From NCBI GenBank assembly GCA_030847615.1, contig JAUMIR010000002.1:286792028-286856027 (forward strand): a DNA stretch of 64,000 nt. The letters run 5' to 3'. Positions within the stretch are counted from its first letter, which is position 1. Every line of letters starts with the position of its first letter. This document shows positions 12,863 through 24,620 of this stretch, piece by piece. The translations under genes were made by a program, and so were the position numbers. The stretch is from Gambelia wislizenii. Lineage: Eukaryota > Chordata > Lepidosauria > Squamata > Crotaphytidae. The notes under the pieces were generated by a model that made no database searches, was not told the origin of the DNA, and saw only the letters and a program-made list of their open reading frames with translations.

Positions 12863-13632
12863 GTGGATTCTAGCCACTATATTTTCCAGTACTGACTGCA
12901 GTTTTTTAAAAATCCTCTACGTGATGAATTAGTGCTCCAGAAAGAAGGCTCCTTAACATACAGGATATTTTGTTTTTGTTTTACACTAGAGCTTTGTACA
13001 CACACACGGGCAAAAGTGATACAGTACGTAATTTTATAACCTAGGCTTACCCCCTCATTCTGCATCATGCATAAAAAACTCCAAGCCCTCCTTAGGTGTC
13101 ATTACCTAACGCGCTTATTCCTACATCACATTATTTGTACCTAAATTATATATTATTAAGTGTGGGAAATCTGTATATGGCTTGTTCTCAGGATTGTATC
13201 AAACCAAATAAGATGACAAGGCAAGCTTGCCAATTTAGGATTTTATTTCACCTGGTCAGAAGGGTAAAGCTTAGCAAGTTGGAGCAGGTCTTGTGATTTT
13301 GGGTGGGACAGAGTGGAATCTGGTTCAGTTTGGCACATTGAAATACAACCTAGAAGATCGGGATGCACAGTCATTTAAAAAAAAATTAAGGACCCTAGAA
13401 TACCTAGTTTATGAAGCAAAATAATTGGTACGGAACCGAAGACAAAATTACTGAATAGGCAGGTAAATACCTGATTGCTAGCACCTTAAAGTGAGGTAAT
13501 ACCTGTTGTATGCAGTATATGTTGGTTGGCACCATTCAGTCAAATTTAAGCATTTTTAAGTCTCAAGATTTTCACTGGAATTGGTGGGATTTAAATGTGT
13601 GATTAGCTCACACCCACTGTAATTATTAGCAA

Positions 13633-13798
13633 GGTTGCAGGAAGGAGGAATGTAGTAAACCTGAAAAGAAAATAAATATGTGAAATAAGCCATTTTATTT
13701 GATTTATTTATTCATGGTTGTAAGGAGGAGTGTAATAAAACTGAAAAGAAATATACTGTGTATGTGAATTAGCCATTTTATTTGATTTATTCATACAT
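13633..13798. repeat. 83-bp tandem duplication upstream of exon 2
   Basis: Copies at 13633-13715 and 13716-13798 share GGTTG..AGGAGG..TGTA.TAAA.CTGAAAAGAAA and AGCCATTTTATTTGATTTAT. They have diverged by substitutions and small gains and losses, so the duplication is not very recent. Confidence 0.75.
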
Positions 13799-14030
13799 GG
13801 TGGCAAATCAAAAGTTGTTATTTTAATTAATGAGAACAGTATATTGTAATCCCTTTCATTATAGTGGGCTTTTAAAATGTTGAATTTTAGTTGGGTTATT
13901 TTCAGACTTTAAAAAATGTTGAGATAGTATATCACAAGAGATCAAAGAAGAAGAGCAGAAGCTTAAACGTGTTTGCCTTTTACATCTTTCCCCCCATCTA
14001 TATACATGTATTTATCTTTGCTCAATGCAG

Positions 14031-15853
14031 GTTACCAAGAGGACAGCATCTAGAAAGTATGCCTTGATGAAATCAGGAGAAGGACAAAGCACATGCATTG
14101 AGAACTACAGCAAAAGCATCCTAAGGAAGCCTGTCATTCAGAATGCTTCAAACGACTGTAGTTCACACAGTCCTCAAGTTCCTTCGCTGATTGGTCTGCC
14201 TGATCTTGAAGGCAGACCAGATAGATGTATCTCCCTCAGGAATATGACATTTCTAAGTGAAGCAGGTACACAGGAGGATGGTGTTGAAAAGCCCAGCAAG
14301 GAGAAGTTGACGTTGCCATATTTGGGACTCTGCCACAAGTCTTCCATTTTTAGTGACCAATGTATTAACTCTGTCTTGGACTCTGAGAAATTCCCTCCCG
14401 CCCACCAAAGAGGAGAGGCATCACTTTCAGAAAAGACCAATATGTCCCATTCTTCTGACTTAGAAAATGAAGGTGGAGAGTACTGTTCCATTACAGACTA
14501 TCGCGGGGAGCCTCACCAGGGCTTGGACAATACCAAAACCAAAGTAGCATGGCTTGAAAATGAAAAGCTTGCTTCAGTATTTCAGGGTCAGGAAGCTACA
14601 GTGAATGGAAGAGCCAGGTCAACAGGGGTGAATTTCAGTGAAGGGGAAAACAGGTCCTTGAATTCAGATACAGATTTTCAAAGGGAGAAACGTCATCCAC
14701 ATGATCATGTATATAACCATCCATGCTCACAAACCGACATATTAGCATTTCCTCCAGATACTGTATTAAAAAGCAAGAGTCCTTTTGATTTATCCCAGGG
14801 AAATTATTTCTTTGCTCCGGTCAGAGAACAAACTGAAGGCAAGCATATAGAAAATGTAAATAATTCTGTACAGCAAGAGCTTTCCCCTCAAGTTGATCCT
14901 CAAAGTGAGCCTATCTATGCGGAGAGTACAAAAAGGAAAAAGGTGCAGCTAAATAATTCCAACATATGTGCAAGGAGTGATTCCTTGGCCTACAGTCCAT
15001 GTAATGACCAAGAAGACAGTGTTTGGGGTGAAAAGACCCTCCATTTGAACTGTGGAAGGGAATTTCAAGATTCTCCTACACAAGTAGCAGCGACTATTAC
15101 CGTTATGGCTGCCCATGGAGAAGACGACAACCGGACAATCTTCCTTAGCAGCCCAGACTCGGCAGTTGGGGTTCAATGGCCATGTGTTAGCCCCACTCCT
15201 AATCCTGAGATTGAGAAAGCGTCACCTTTCTTTGAGCACAGAGAGTTGCCTCAAGCAAGCAGTGAAATGAAGTCAAGGGAAAACAGCTTGGGTCTTCATT
15301 CCCAAATAACCTGCAAGAAGATGGTTGGTGAGACTCCCGCTATTCCCCCAAAGCTGTCTAAAGGGAGCTCACCTTTGGGTGAAGGGTCTCACATCCCATC
15401 AGTCAGTCCCACTGCAGAAACCTCTGACAGCAAAGACCATAAGGACCTTGACATTCCAGGGCATGGTGGAAACAGTCCTGTCTTTGAGCCTTCATCCTCT
15501 CTGTGTTCTCATATGAACAGAATCTCTCCAGAGGAATCCAGCAGAGGTCCATTATCTTCCAGTGCTGAGAGAAGACAGAAATACTACAATCTGCCTTGGA
15601 GCAGGCAGTGCAGGATAGAGGAAGAAGAGGAAGAAGAGCAGGGAGTTTTGAAAAGTGCTCAAGAGATAGAAATGGAGAATGGGGCAATTAGTCCTTCAAG
15701 TACTCCTGACTGCCATCAAGGGGGGAAGTGCTCTGTCCAAGAGAATAAACCTAGAGGAATGAGCAAATCAGCGTCTTTTGCCTTTGAGTTCCCTAAAGAG
15801 AAGAATGGAATTGAATTCACGCCACCTCCTCCACCTCCAAAGAAACAATCCAG
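14031..15853 (+). CDS. PRAG1: PRAG1 coding exon 2 (residues 115-721 plus split codon 722)
   Basis: This exon carries most of the disordered, phosphorylation-rich N-terminal region. The acceptor is tgcag|GTT at 14030/14031. The donor is CCAG|gtacag at 15853/15854, phase 2, splitting an Arg codon. Visible motifs are EGGEYCSI (Tyr about residue 265), a candidate phosphotyrosine site; EPIYAES (Tyr about residue 410, codon 14916-14918), matching the family's CSK SH2-binding tyrosine (near Tyr411 in human, from memory); a conserved ATITVMAAH...SSPDSAVGVQWP block; a proline-rich AIPPKLSKGSSP segment; an acidic run RIEEEEEEEQ; SKSASFAFEFPKEKNG; and a terminal poly-proline stretch before the donor, a possible SH3 or EVH1 ligand. 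No folded domain is evident. Long stretches between motifs are poorly conserved, as expected for this part of the family. Read-through past the donor to 15896 is intronic. Confidence 0.95.
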
Positions 15854-16443
15854 GTACAGAAATGGGTATTATGTATGCATGCTTGCATGTATTTAAAAAT
15901 AGGTGTGTATTTGCATGTGGTGCAGGCAAGTAAATAGAGGGGGATACTTTCTTACTTTACAAAACCCAATACTTTATCTGTGTGTCCCTTACCCAGCAAC
16001 AAAAATAATATAGGTGTTATTATGGGTGGAAATTTCATATTTATGAGTCTCTGACTTTTCTAATTGAAGATGTATTTTTTAAAATTCAAAAAATCCCATA
16101 AACGGCTTCTAGTATCCATATATACTATATGATCATATGTTGACTATGTGGTGGAAAATGCCGCTATCACTGGCTGGCACCCTCTTAGTGACATACACAG
16201 GCATGAATCCACTGTATGCCTGTGTCTTTGTTTTGGTCATTGTGGAGGTTCGTAGTCTGTTCCACCCTCCACAGTGACCAAAGCCCCACCACAAGCTCAC
16301 TGCAGACTCCTCCCCGCAGCCATTCCATTGGAAAGTGTTGGGGGGGGTGGTAAGAGAAGCATCCCTGTAGACTGACTGCAGACTGATGACATAATCCACT
16401 GAGAACTCCACAGGACTGGTGGGTCTCAGTGGAAGATTCTCTC

Positions 16444-17045
16444 AGGTCCCATCTACACAATGAAAAAATCCGTACGGCGTTTGAAAGATCAACAATCTGT
16501 ACAAAGGATCATTCAAATGCAAATGTATCATTCGGAAGGGGGCCCGTGAATTCCCCTGTAAAGTCTCTCAGTTTGGCATTCGGAAAAATTTCCGGATCTC
16601 AGGGATTAATCTGTGTGGCTTCCAAATGATTGGCCGTTTGTACACTCCTGTTCGCACAGATACAAACAGGAGTGCAGTCTGATTGGCTGGGTGGGTAAAG
16701 GGGGTGGGACTAGGAAAGAGGGAAAGGAGCGGCGTCCGCCATGTTGGATTCCCGGCTTGGTGAGGGTCTAGGAAGTCTGTGCTACTTTTTTTCATGTTTA
16801 TATTTAATTATTAAAATGTAATCACGGATGTCCGGATCCCAGGCACCTTTGTAAATTTTTAAAAAAAAGTAGTGGGAGATTTAAAACGGCTGCTTGGATC
16901 GCTCACTCTGGCCAGCTGGGGAAGGGGGGTTATACGGAGTTTAGGGGGGTTAAAATTGTGCAGGCAGGTCGTACGCGTTCGAATGGCTGTCTTTTTGAAT
17001 TTTTTACCCCCCAAACGGATTTTTTTTCCGTGTAGATGAGGCCTC
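16444..17045. mobile_element. TIR element, TCTACAC family (about 0.6 kb)
   Basis: The left end AGGTCCCATCTACACAATGA followed by AAAAATCCGTACGG matches the reverse complement of the right end, which reads AACGGATTTTTTTTCCGTGT then AGATGAGGCCT. The interior contains GGCGTCCGCCATGTTGGATT. No transposase frame is visible, so it is non-autonomous. No target duplication is apparent. Confidence 0.7.
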
Positions 17046-18589
17046 AGTCTGCATCCAGCTGTGAGGACATCACAAGATGCTTCTCTGATCCTCTTTACTC
17101 TCTACCACATGGGTGGACAGAATGTGCCCCATGGGCCTCCAGAAAGGCCCCAAATGAACTCTGGGGGTGTGGTAGGCATTTCTACCACATTTGAAGGCCC
17201 CATAGGGGTCCAAAACCATTTTTGCAAAAACCTTCCAAAAAGGTTTGCCTCCAAATGTCCACTAATGGACATGAGGGCATTTCCACCTCATTTTTGTGTC
17301 CCCCTTGGGCCAATGTAGGCCCAGGACAAGCCATTTATGAAACAGGAAGTAAACAGGAAATGAATTCTGCTTACTTCTTGTTGTTAAAAAAGGCCTCTAC
17401 TGGGCAAGAAATGGCCCAGAAAGACCCCAAAACATGGTGGGAATACCCCCTAGAGGGCATTTAGGGGCTATTTATTTATTGTAGGAGCAGGTGAGTCCCT
17501 CCAAGGTCTTGCGGGGGCTGATGTGGACCCCTGGCTTTCCGTAGTTGACCACTCCTACCCTACCACAATGGAATGGCTGTGGGAAGGAAGCTGCAGTAGC
17601 TAAATAGGGAGTCTGGGCGGCATGGACAAAGTTGAGAGGAACTGTAGCAGACATGCAGAACTTTTCTATGGTCCGCCACGTAGGATCTCTCTTAGCCCCT
17701 GAAAAAAACAGAGGCAAACACCAGTAAGAAGAAGAAACGAGCCCTTATTATATTATAGGTCAGCATGGACAAAGATAAGCCCCCAAAGAAGGATTTTAAC
17801 CCCAAGCATGTTGTCAAGCATGTTAAAAATCAAATGTTTCCTAGCACCTTTCTGGTTTCTTCTACCACTTTTAACAAGGCACCACTAATTATCATATGTG
17901 GAAAAATCACTGGCAGTTCTATTCTTTGGTGAAAGGTTTCTACGTTGCAGTTTGAATCAGGCTCAGCCTTGCCTGATCCTGATTTTTACATTTTCTTAAT
18001 TTTTTAAAAATACTATGCTGTAGCTGATAGAAAAAACTGGTGTTTCAGATTATTTTACACTAGCGTTTCTGCAACACATGTCCTTCAGGGAAAGCAAAAA
18101 TCACATTGATCATCAGAAAAACCAGACTTTTGTCTGAAAGAGCTCACTGCTCCAAAAAGAGCTTAATTACATGCTCTGTGTAAAGCCTTTTCAGGCGCCC
18201 TGCTGATCTACTTCATCTTTGGAGGCAAGGAGGAGGTCATAACAAAAGGCCTGTGTTTGTTTATTTGGCAAATCAAAGATTGAGTATGGTTAAACAATAT
18301 TGTTGTTGAGAGAAGGAATTACTAAGAAGAATGAATGTGAGAAATATGCTGTTCTTGCACACAGACTGTATAATGCTCTTTGTGTGATTCATGGTGAATC
18401 TTCTAGATGCCTCCATTCACGCCCATTTTCAGAGTTAGCCAAATACTAAATCTTAAAAAAAAACAAAAACCACTTTTGGAGCTCATGTATCCAGACAGAG
18501 GTTTTAATGCAGGAAGAAATTCACCTGTATTACCTCTCTTGTTTGCAAATGTGTGTTGTAAGAATTGGATGTGTGGCCACTGCGATACA

Positions 18590-18860
18590 TGTTGTAGTAG
18601 TTTCCAGGCTGGGTTATTACATGGTGCTGCCTTTGAAGAGTATCCAGAAGATTCAAACCCAGAATAAAGCAGTGAGGCTAGTAACAATGACTATTTCTGT
18701 TCACAATATTACATCTTTATGAAGAGAGCCGTGGCCCCCACAAGGGGGGGGCTGACAAGGCTCTAGCCTGGGGCCCGGGCACCCGGGATTAGGAAGGGGC
18801 CCCAGTGTGATATTATTGTAAGCTTTTATTGTGTAAATCCATTTAGTTTTTTAAAATAAA
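18590..18860 (+). mobile_element. L2/CR1-like LINE RT fragment plus GC-rich tail (copy A)
   Basis: The plus frame reads VVVSRLGYYMVLPLKSIQKI and then KAVRLVT, the degraded SRLDYCNALLYGLP...QNAAARLV block of the LINE reverse-transcriptase C-terminus. It is followed by a GGGGCTGACAAGGCTCTAGCC...GGGGCCCGGGCAC tail and TAAGCTTTTATTGTGTAAAT. The same composite recurs at 24365-24620, and its tail part recurs antisense at 61737-61912, so the unit spread as a composite. Confidence 0.65.
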
Positions 18861-20143
18861 TATAAATATTACTTTGCTGTCATCATTTAAACTGACCTAT
18901 TTTAATTTTTATTCTAAAATAGAATAAGAGCATCTTGCTGTCCTTAACCTTAGCAATAGGTAGGAGACCCACCAAAGATCCTGGTCTTGGGGCCCACTTT
19001 GGTATGTGGAGGCCATGAAGAGAGTTATATTAGCTCCCAATTTTGTTTTTGGATTCAGTTAAACTTCAGTGCCTTACAGAACACATGTCAAGGTCTGGAT
19101 GATTTGGAGTAGGTTGTCAAGGGCTTCTGACTCCCAGTTATCAAATAATAGCTGTGGCCTCGGCTCTGGTTGGAGGGCCTTGTAGTTCCAGTTAAAATGT
19201 ATATATGGATAGGTAGGTCACACAAACATGAATTCAACCCACTCTTGCCCTATGTAATGTAGGTCCAGGACATCTGAAAGAGCACCTGTTTCTGCATGAG
19301 CTTCCTTAGGTGTTACGATGGTGTCCAGGTATTGATTTGTGAATGAATATTGTTTGTACTTTTGGGGGGATGAGAGGGTCTATGAAGAGAGAGGGCATAA
19401 TTCCATGCCTTACTCCCAAGCAGTTCCATTACATGTATGCTGCCCCACTTCTACTGAAAAGAGAAGTTACCACCGTATACAGACCCTCTTTGCAAGGCTG
19501 GGATCTACACAGTTTACTAGCGCTTTTGGATTTACACTGCCTGCCTCCAAACTGAATTCAGTGAACACTTGAATAAACTGAATTGAACTTATACCCTGTA
19601 TTTCTAGATGTTGTGAATTTCTGAACTCTTGAATTGTGATGGAGCAGCAGAAAGGTTGTTGTGAAAGAGGCTTTGTTTCGATTAATGGTCAGTGAGCAAG
19701 TAATCCCACAAAATGTAATCATCCATTTTATGTCATGCGGGGGGGGGGGGGTTGGCCTTCATGTATTACTGAGAAATACGCTGCAGGCAACACTTGAAAG
19801 AAGGGGAAGAAGGGTCACCGGGAGGGATGGCAAGTAATTGGCATTCATTTAGTTATTTTTAGTACTTCAAGTCATGGCCCTTTGAAAAAGCAACTACAGA
19901 ACAGCAACAGTCCTAAAAAAATCAGGATGATTGGCAAACTTTCCATATCCTCTGCCTCCCCCAGTTCAACTTCTGATTTAGAGCAATTCAGATTTTACTT
20001 ATAACATAATTAGAGATTGTTAAGGCTATAATCTTGTGCATACTTAAATTGGGAGTAAATCAAGCGGACTTACATCTATGTATACATAGGACTGGGTTAC
20101 ACATACATTTTTCTGTGTGTTCTAATCATCCCTAATTTCTGGA

Positions 20144-20250
20144 TGTGTGTGTGTGTCACCTGTCGACTTATGGTGACCCCATGTACTGGGGTGGGGAGGG
20201 TCTTCCCAAATGTTATCTCTCTTCATCCTCCACTAGCTGCACCTGGAGAG
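20144..20250 (-). mobile_element. Bov-B/SINE-like 3' tail, antisense
   Basis: The reverse complement reads CATGGGGTCACCATAAGTCG then ACAGGTGACACACACAC, the tail shared by squamate Bov-B LINEs and the tRNA-derived SINEs that use them. Only the tail is recognisable. Confidence 0.45.
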
Positions 20251-21656
20251 AAATCGGGAGCCAGACTCGGGGTTGTGTTTCTTCTTCTTTAAAGATGTTT
20301 TAAGCTTACAGGATCAAGGAGAGCCCAGCTTGTGGCCAAATAAACATGGTATCTGCATCAGAGATAGAGAAGAATTTTGTTTGGTTTGCATTTTAAGCAA
20401 ACCAGCTTAAATCACACTTCTCAGATATGCAGATAGAAACACAGATAGCCTTTGAGTTGTGCATTTCCTTGAAGTTTGTGTTACAATTACCAGCTGATAA
20501 TTTTAGTACCAAAACATGTGTATTCAGGAAAGTTGCATACAAAAGCATATATGTTGGACAGTGTTGCAAACAAAAAATTGCAAGTTAAGGAAAGCTGTAT
20601 ATAAAAGGAAACACAATTTTAATGCTTTGTTTTTAAAAAAAGCACAGTGGTGCAGAAATTGGAATGGAGTCACCCGTAAATACATGTTAAACTGGCAAAA
20701 ATTAAGCTAGGGAAGCTTTCTCCACTACCCTGTCTCTGTACCTGTATAATGAAAAGTTTCACCTGATTTTTCACAGTCTTGGTCATATGGGGAGTATGCA
20801 TAAGTAAAGGAAACTCTCCTGTTAAGACTCATTGCTTTCTACACGAAGAGCGTAGTAGAACTAAAGATGGAGTGGCATAGGGCAAGTGCCCTCAACTCTT
20901 TGTGTTTTGATTGAGCATACTTTGTGAAGAACTGAACAGGGCTAGTATATATAAAACACAGGGGAAAACTTTTATGAGATTCAGCACCTCTGGTATTTTA
21001 CTTTATTAAGATTCAATGCAATATACTAGGTTATGATGACTGAGAGATGTGGTAGATCAGGTACTAAATTGGTCAACTGATGTTCTTTAATTTTAGAAAA
21101 GTTCAAAAAAGCAGACATTGCCGGATATCATCTCTATACCATGTTGAAGAAATAATTCCTTGTATTATCTCATTAGATCTGTTCTTGGTTTATTTGGATT
21201 TTTTTTTTATTTTAGGAAAATACAAACATCTGAACATTGTCCATCTCATAATGGTGGCAAGAATGGCAATGGGCCAAGGATGGGGAACAGTCCAAACCCA
21301 CCACATTTAATGGATTATATGTGATCTTTGTTATCTTACTGACTGATTATGTACCTATCAAGAGAAGGATAGATGATTACTTCGTGTGTGTGTGTGTGTG
21401 AAGAAATCACTTGTGTAGTTTAATGAGCTTTGGAAGCACAAAGTGATACCATTCAAGAGGGAAGTGGGAGCGGGGGGGGACACGTAAACAGTAGTTTGGC
21501 CCCTCCAGCCAGACCCAGCAACAGTGGTCAGCTGAGCGTGCGATGTCGAGCCCCCCACACACACACACTGCCTCTGCTAATACATTGTTATCAAGTGCAA
21601 AATAGAGAACATTTTCCAATCCACCATTGTTTAATTCTGAATGCACTGGAAAACAG

Positions 21657-21892
21657 TACAGTCAGCCCTCCTTATCCATTGATTTGGCATCCACGGATTC
21701 CATCATCCGCAGCTTGAAAATATTCCCCAAAAAATAATAAATTCCAAGAAGCAAACCTTGATTTTGCAATTTTATATAAGGGACACTGTTTTACTACACC
21801 ATTCTATATAATGGAACTTGAGCATCAACAGATTTTGGTATCCATGGGGGGTCCTGGAACCAAACCCCAGCAAATACCAAGGTCCCCCTGTA
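21657..21892. mobile_element. Mariner-type MITE, TACAGT family
   Basis: The ends TACAGTCAGCCCTCCTTATCC and (complement) TATACAGGGGGACC are TA-bounded. The interior carries ATTTGGCATCCACGGATTC, GAAAATATT and TATATAATGGAACTTGAGC in the order shared with the other copies in this window. About 236 bp, non-coding. TA ends indicate Tc1/mariner-type insertion. Confidence 0.7.
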
Positions 21893-22189
21893 TATAGCCA
21901 CATACTTGGCTATAAACAATATGAATTAACAATGTAATAAAGATATTTTTTCCCAAGAGGGATAATCTTCAAAGGGCTACTCATGACTTTTAAGTTTTTG
22001 ACCTCAATCCAGATCAGTGCCATCATGTTGATGTGCACGTAGAACTCTGGGCATTATCTAAACAGTCAAAATAATCCTCACAGAAATCACAGGGAATATG
22101 ACCTGTCTAAATGGGATCCCGCAATGTGTCGACATATTGTGAAGGAGGAGGGCAAAGAGGCAAAAAAACTCAAGCTTCCTGATAGAGCA

Positions 22190-22450
22190 AGCACCCGCAG
22201 CCACCATTCCGCCCCCCGCCCCGATTGGGAATGGGAGAAGGGAGGTGAGCTCTCTTCTTCCTTCCCTGTTCATCCTTTGCCGCCCATGCGGGGAAGAGAA
22301 AAGGGAAGTAAGCTCTCCTCCTCTTCTTCCTTCCCTGTTCACTTACCACTGCAACCCTCCTCTCCCCATGGGGATGGGAGAAGGGAGGTGAGATCTCATC
22401 CTCTTCGTCCTTCCCTGTTTACCACCACATCCCCTGGTGTCATCTAGCAA
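22190..22450. repeat. Three imperfect GA/CT-rich tandem copies, 65-90 bp each
   Basis: Three consecutive units carry GGGGA.GGGAGAAGGGAGGTGAG-CTC, a TCTTCNTCCTTCCCTGTT tract and a CC-rich spacer. Lengths differ by internal gains and losses. Apparent open frames of about 100 residues on both strands are low-complexity artefacts. Confidence 0.65.
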
Positions 22451-23042
22451 GCGAAGTTTATGGGGGCTGCTGGGGGGCAAAAGTCCATTACTACAGGTCA
22501 CAGCTGCTGCAACTTGCTTTTACTGCAGGGTGTTACGTTTTTGAGGAGCTCATATACACAAACCCCTAGTGTCAATTGGCCTATGAAGCAGAGGTGGCAT
22601 TGACCATGCACCTCATGTACTGTGGACAGGGATGCTGTAACATGTCAAAGAGCACTGTTTGTAAGCTAGATGGAAAATAGGACAAGACACTTGTGCCTGA
22701 GATATGTATAGGAGAGGAATGCATCTTGTAGTGCAAGAGTAAAGGAAACTGGATCTGCTGAAGCTTCCTCTTCAATAACAACTCCTAAGATAAAAGGAGG
22801 AGGCGCTGTCAGAGCCTATTTTTTGTGTATGTAAGGGCCGCTCTCAAGCCTGTGAAAAATCTCTTTTTGCCTATGACTTTGGGAAGGAGCTCCCAGTCAA
22901 AACAGACTGCCAATCTGCATGGACCAAAGGTCTTGACTCCATAAAAACAGTTCCTTGTAAAACTGAAGATTTGTCCACTAGAATGAAAATACGCACAAGT
23001 AAAAGAGCTGTTGAATTGGAGGTCCTGCCTCTTACATGTTAG

Positions 23043-23328
23043 CAGGGCCGGTTTAACCAGTCTGCCAAATCAGCATTGGCAGGGGGCCCCAAGGTCAAGG
23101 GGGGCCCCCTGCTGACCTCCTTATCTGACAAAGGTTTTCTAGGAAGACTCTATGGTAGTTATGCTGTTTTGTGTCCCATGGATAATGAATCCATGGATAC
23201 AGGGGTCCTACTGTAATCTGAGCATCCTGTATTGTGAATAGGTTAGGTTACATTGACCTGAGATAAACATATGGGGGCCCCAAAATAAAGCATTGCAGGG
23301 GGCCCCAAAATTCCTTAAACCAGCCCTG
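23043..23328. mobile_element. hAT-type non-autonomous element with perfect 8-bp target duplication
   Basis: The 286-bp element begins CAGGGCCGGTTTAA and ends with its near complement TTAAACCAGCCCTG. It is flanked on both sides by CATGTTAG (23035-23042 and 23329-23336), a perfect 8-bp duplication diagnostic of hAT transposition. The interior is GGGGCCCC-rich and contains a mariner-type MITE fragment (23138-23215). Confidence 0.85.
23138..23215 (-). mobile_element. Mariner-type MITE fragment inside a hAT element
   Basis: The reverse complement begins TACAGTAGGACCCCTGTATC and continues to ACTACCATAGAGTCTTCCT, matching the first 75 bp of the element at 58157-58421. Confidence 0.6.
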
Positions 23329-24008
23329 CATGTTAGATACAGTGGATAAGGTGTTTATGGAGAACTAATTTCACATATTATCTTACCTTCTCATGATGTT
23401 TTTACTAAATCATCTGAAAGGTCATTTTGTAATCACTGACAAGAAATATATGTTTAAGTGTTTGGAATAGTCATTTGGAACTGTAGACACCAGCCCTACT
23501 TTCTTCCTGAGAGCTCAGTAACTTTCCATAGGCCAAATCTGGAATCTAAGCATAAAGGTGAAATTGATTTTATCTGGTGTTGCCTAACAGGTGTCCATCA
23601 GTTGCAGCTGTTTATAAGAATATGTGTAGACCTCAGGCCAAGAAAAGGACTTTCCAAAGGTCAGAACTTGAGAGATAATTCTGAATTTTAGGATATCATT
23701 ACCTGGTGCAAATGCAACTGATTTTCCAAGTACTACCATAAAAAACCATAGGATGATGCTCATCTGGCTTTTCCCAAGATGGCCACTTGTGAGAACACTT
23801 GAACTGATTCGTTGCCTGAGCATATCTGTGCTTATTTAGCCAGTAATCAAAATTCTTACAGCAGTCCTTCATATAGAATCTTTTAAGTCAGTGCAGTTAG
23901 ACATGCCTTGAGGTTTTGAGTTCTCAGAATATTTTGTCTGGGACTGGGTTCTGTGTATTTCCCAACTGAAATTGCAATGTTTTCATTATTGTCTTGGTTT
24001 TTTATATG

Positions 24009-24333
24009 TACAGGTCATTCCCTATTACGTGGAGTCGGTACCCATGGTTTCACTTATTCACAGTCAGAGGGAAAAGGTTTCTCTAGGCATCTGGAGGGCC
24101 ATAGAGCCACACTGGAGATGGTCTCTCTAGGTATCTAGAGGTCCTCCTGCATGACTCTATGGTCAACGTCTACCAAAAAAGGCCTAGAGAGACTGTCTTC
24201 TCTATGCACCTATGTGACTCTATGGTCATCTTATGCCACACGTTGACCATAGAGTCACACCAGGTGCCTAGAGAAGCCAGTCTCTCTAGACCTTTTTTTG
24301 GTCCTCCAGTATGATTCTATGGTATTCCGTGAT
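24009..24333. mobile_element. Mariner-like MITE with internal 60-bp hairpin
   Basis: Starts TACAGGTCATTCCCTATTA. A long inverted repeat lies at 24155-24302: GACTCTATGGTCAACGTCT...CCTAGAGAGACTG pairs with the complementary right arm across the loop TCTTATGCCACACG. The CTCTAGGCATCTGGAGGGCC text links it to the 58157 and 63836 elements. The right boundary is uncertain. Confidence 0.5.
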
Positions 24334-24364
24334 GGTTTGCTATTATATGCAGTTTCACATACCT

Positions 24365-24620
24365 GTTTTTGTAGTAGTTTCCAGGCTGGGTTATTACATG
24401 GTGCTGTCTTTGAAGAGTATCCAGAAGATCCAAACCCAGAATAAAGTAGTGAGGCTAGTAACAATGACTATTTCTGTTCACAATATTACACCTTTATGAA
24501 GAGAGCTGTGGCCCCCACAAGGGGGGGCTGACAGGGCTCTAGCCTGGGGCCCGGGCACCTGGGATTAGGAAGGGGCCCCGGTGTGATATTATTGTAAGTT
24601 TTTATTGTGTAAATCCAGGA
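24365..24620 (+). mobile_element. L2/CR1-like LINE RT fragment plus GC-rich tail (copy B)
   Basis: Highly similar to copy A over about 240 bp, from GTAGTAGTTTCCAGGCTGGG to TTTTATTGTGTAAATCCA. After it comes a short tandem duplication of CCAGGAATGTATCCCATGTA (24618-24662) not present in copy A. Confidence 0.65.

Larger units (their letters stand above)
1906..14030 (+). other. PRAG1 intron A
   Basis: A 12.1-kb intron, GT at 1906 and AG at 14029-14030. Apart from the repeats listed, the stretches 2980-4640, 4870-5240, 7470-10285, 10830-12430 and 12870-13630 are AT-rich. I recognise no gene or structured RNA in them. AT-rich runs such as 8440-8460 (AAATAAATAAAT) are probably decayed LINE tails. 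Confidence 0.85.

Noticed and set aside
15854..15896. Exon 2 continuing to the stop at 15896 as an alternative terminal exon
   Set aside because: A strong donor at 15853/15854 restores the Arg codon with exon 3, and the extension has no match to PRAG1. A rare read-through isoform cannot be excluded from sequence alone.
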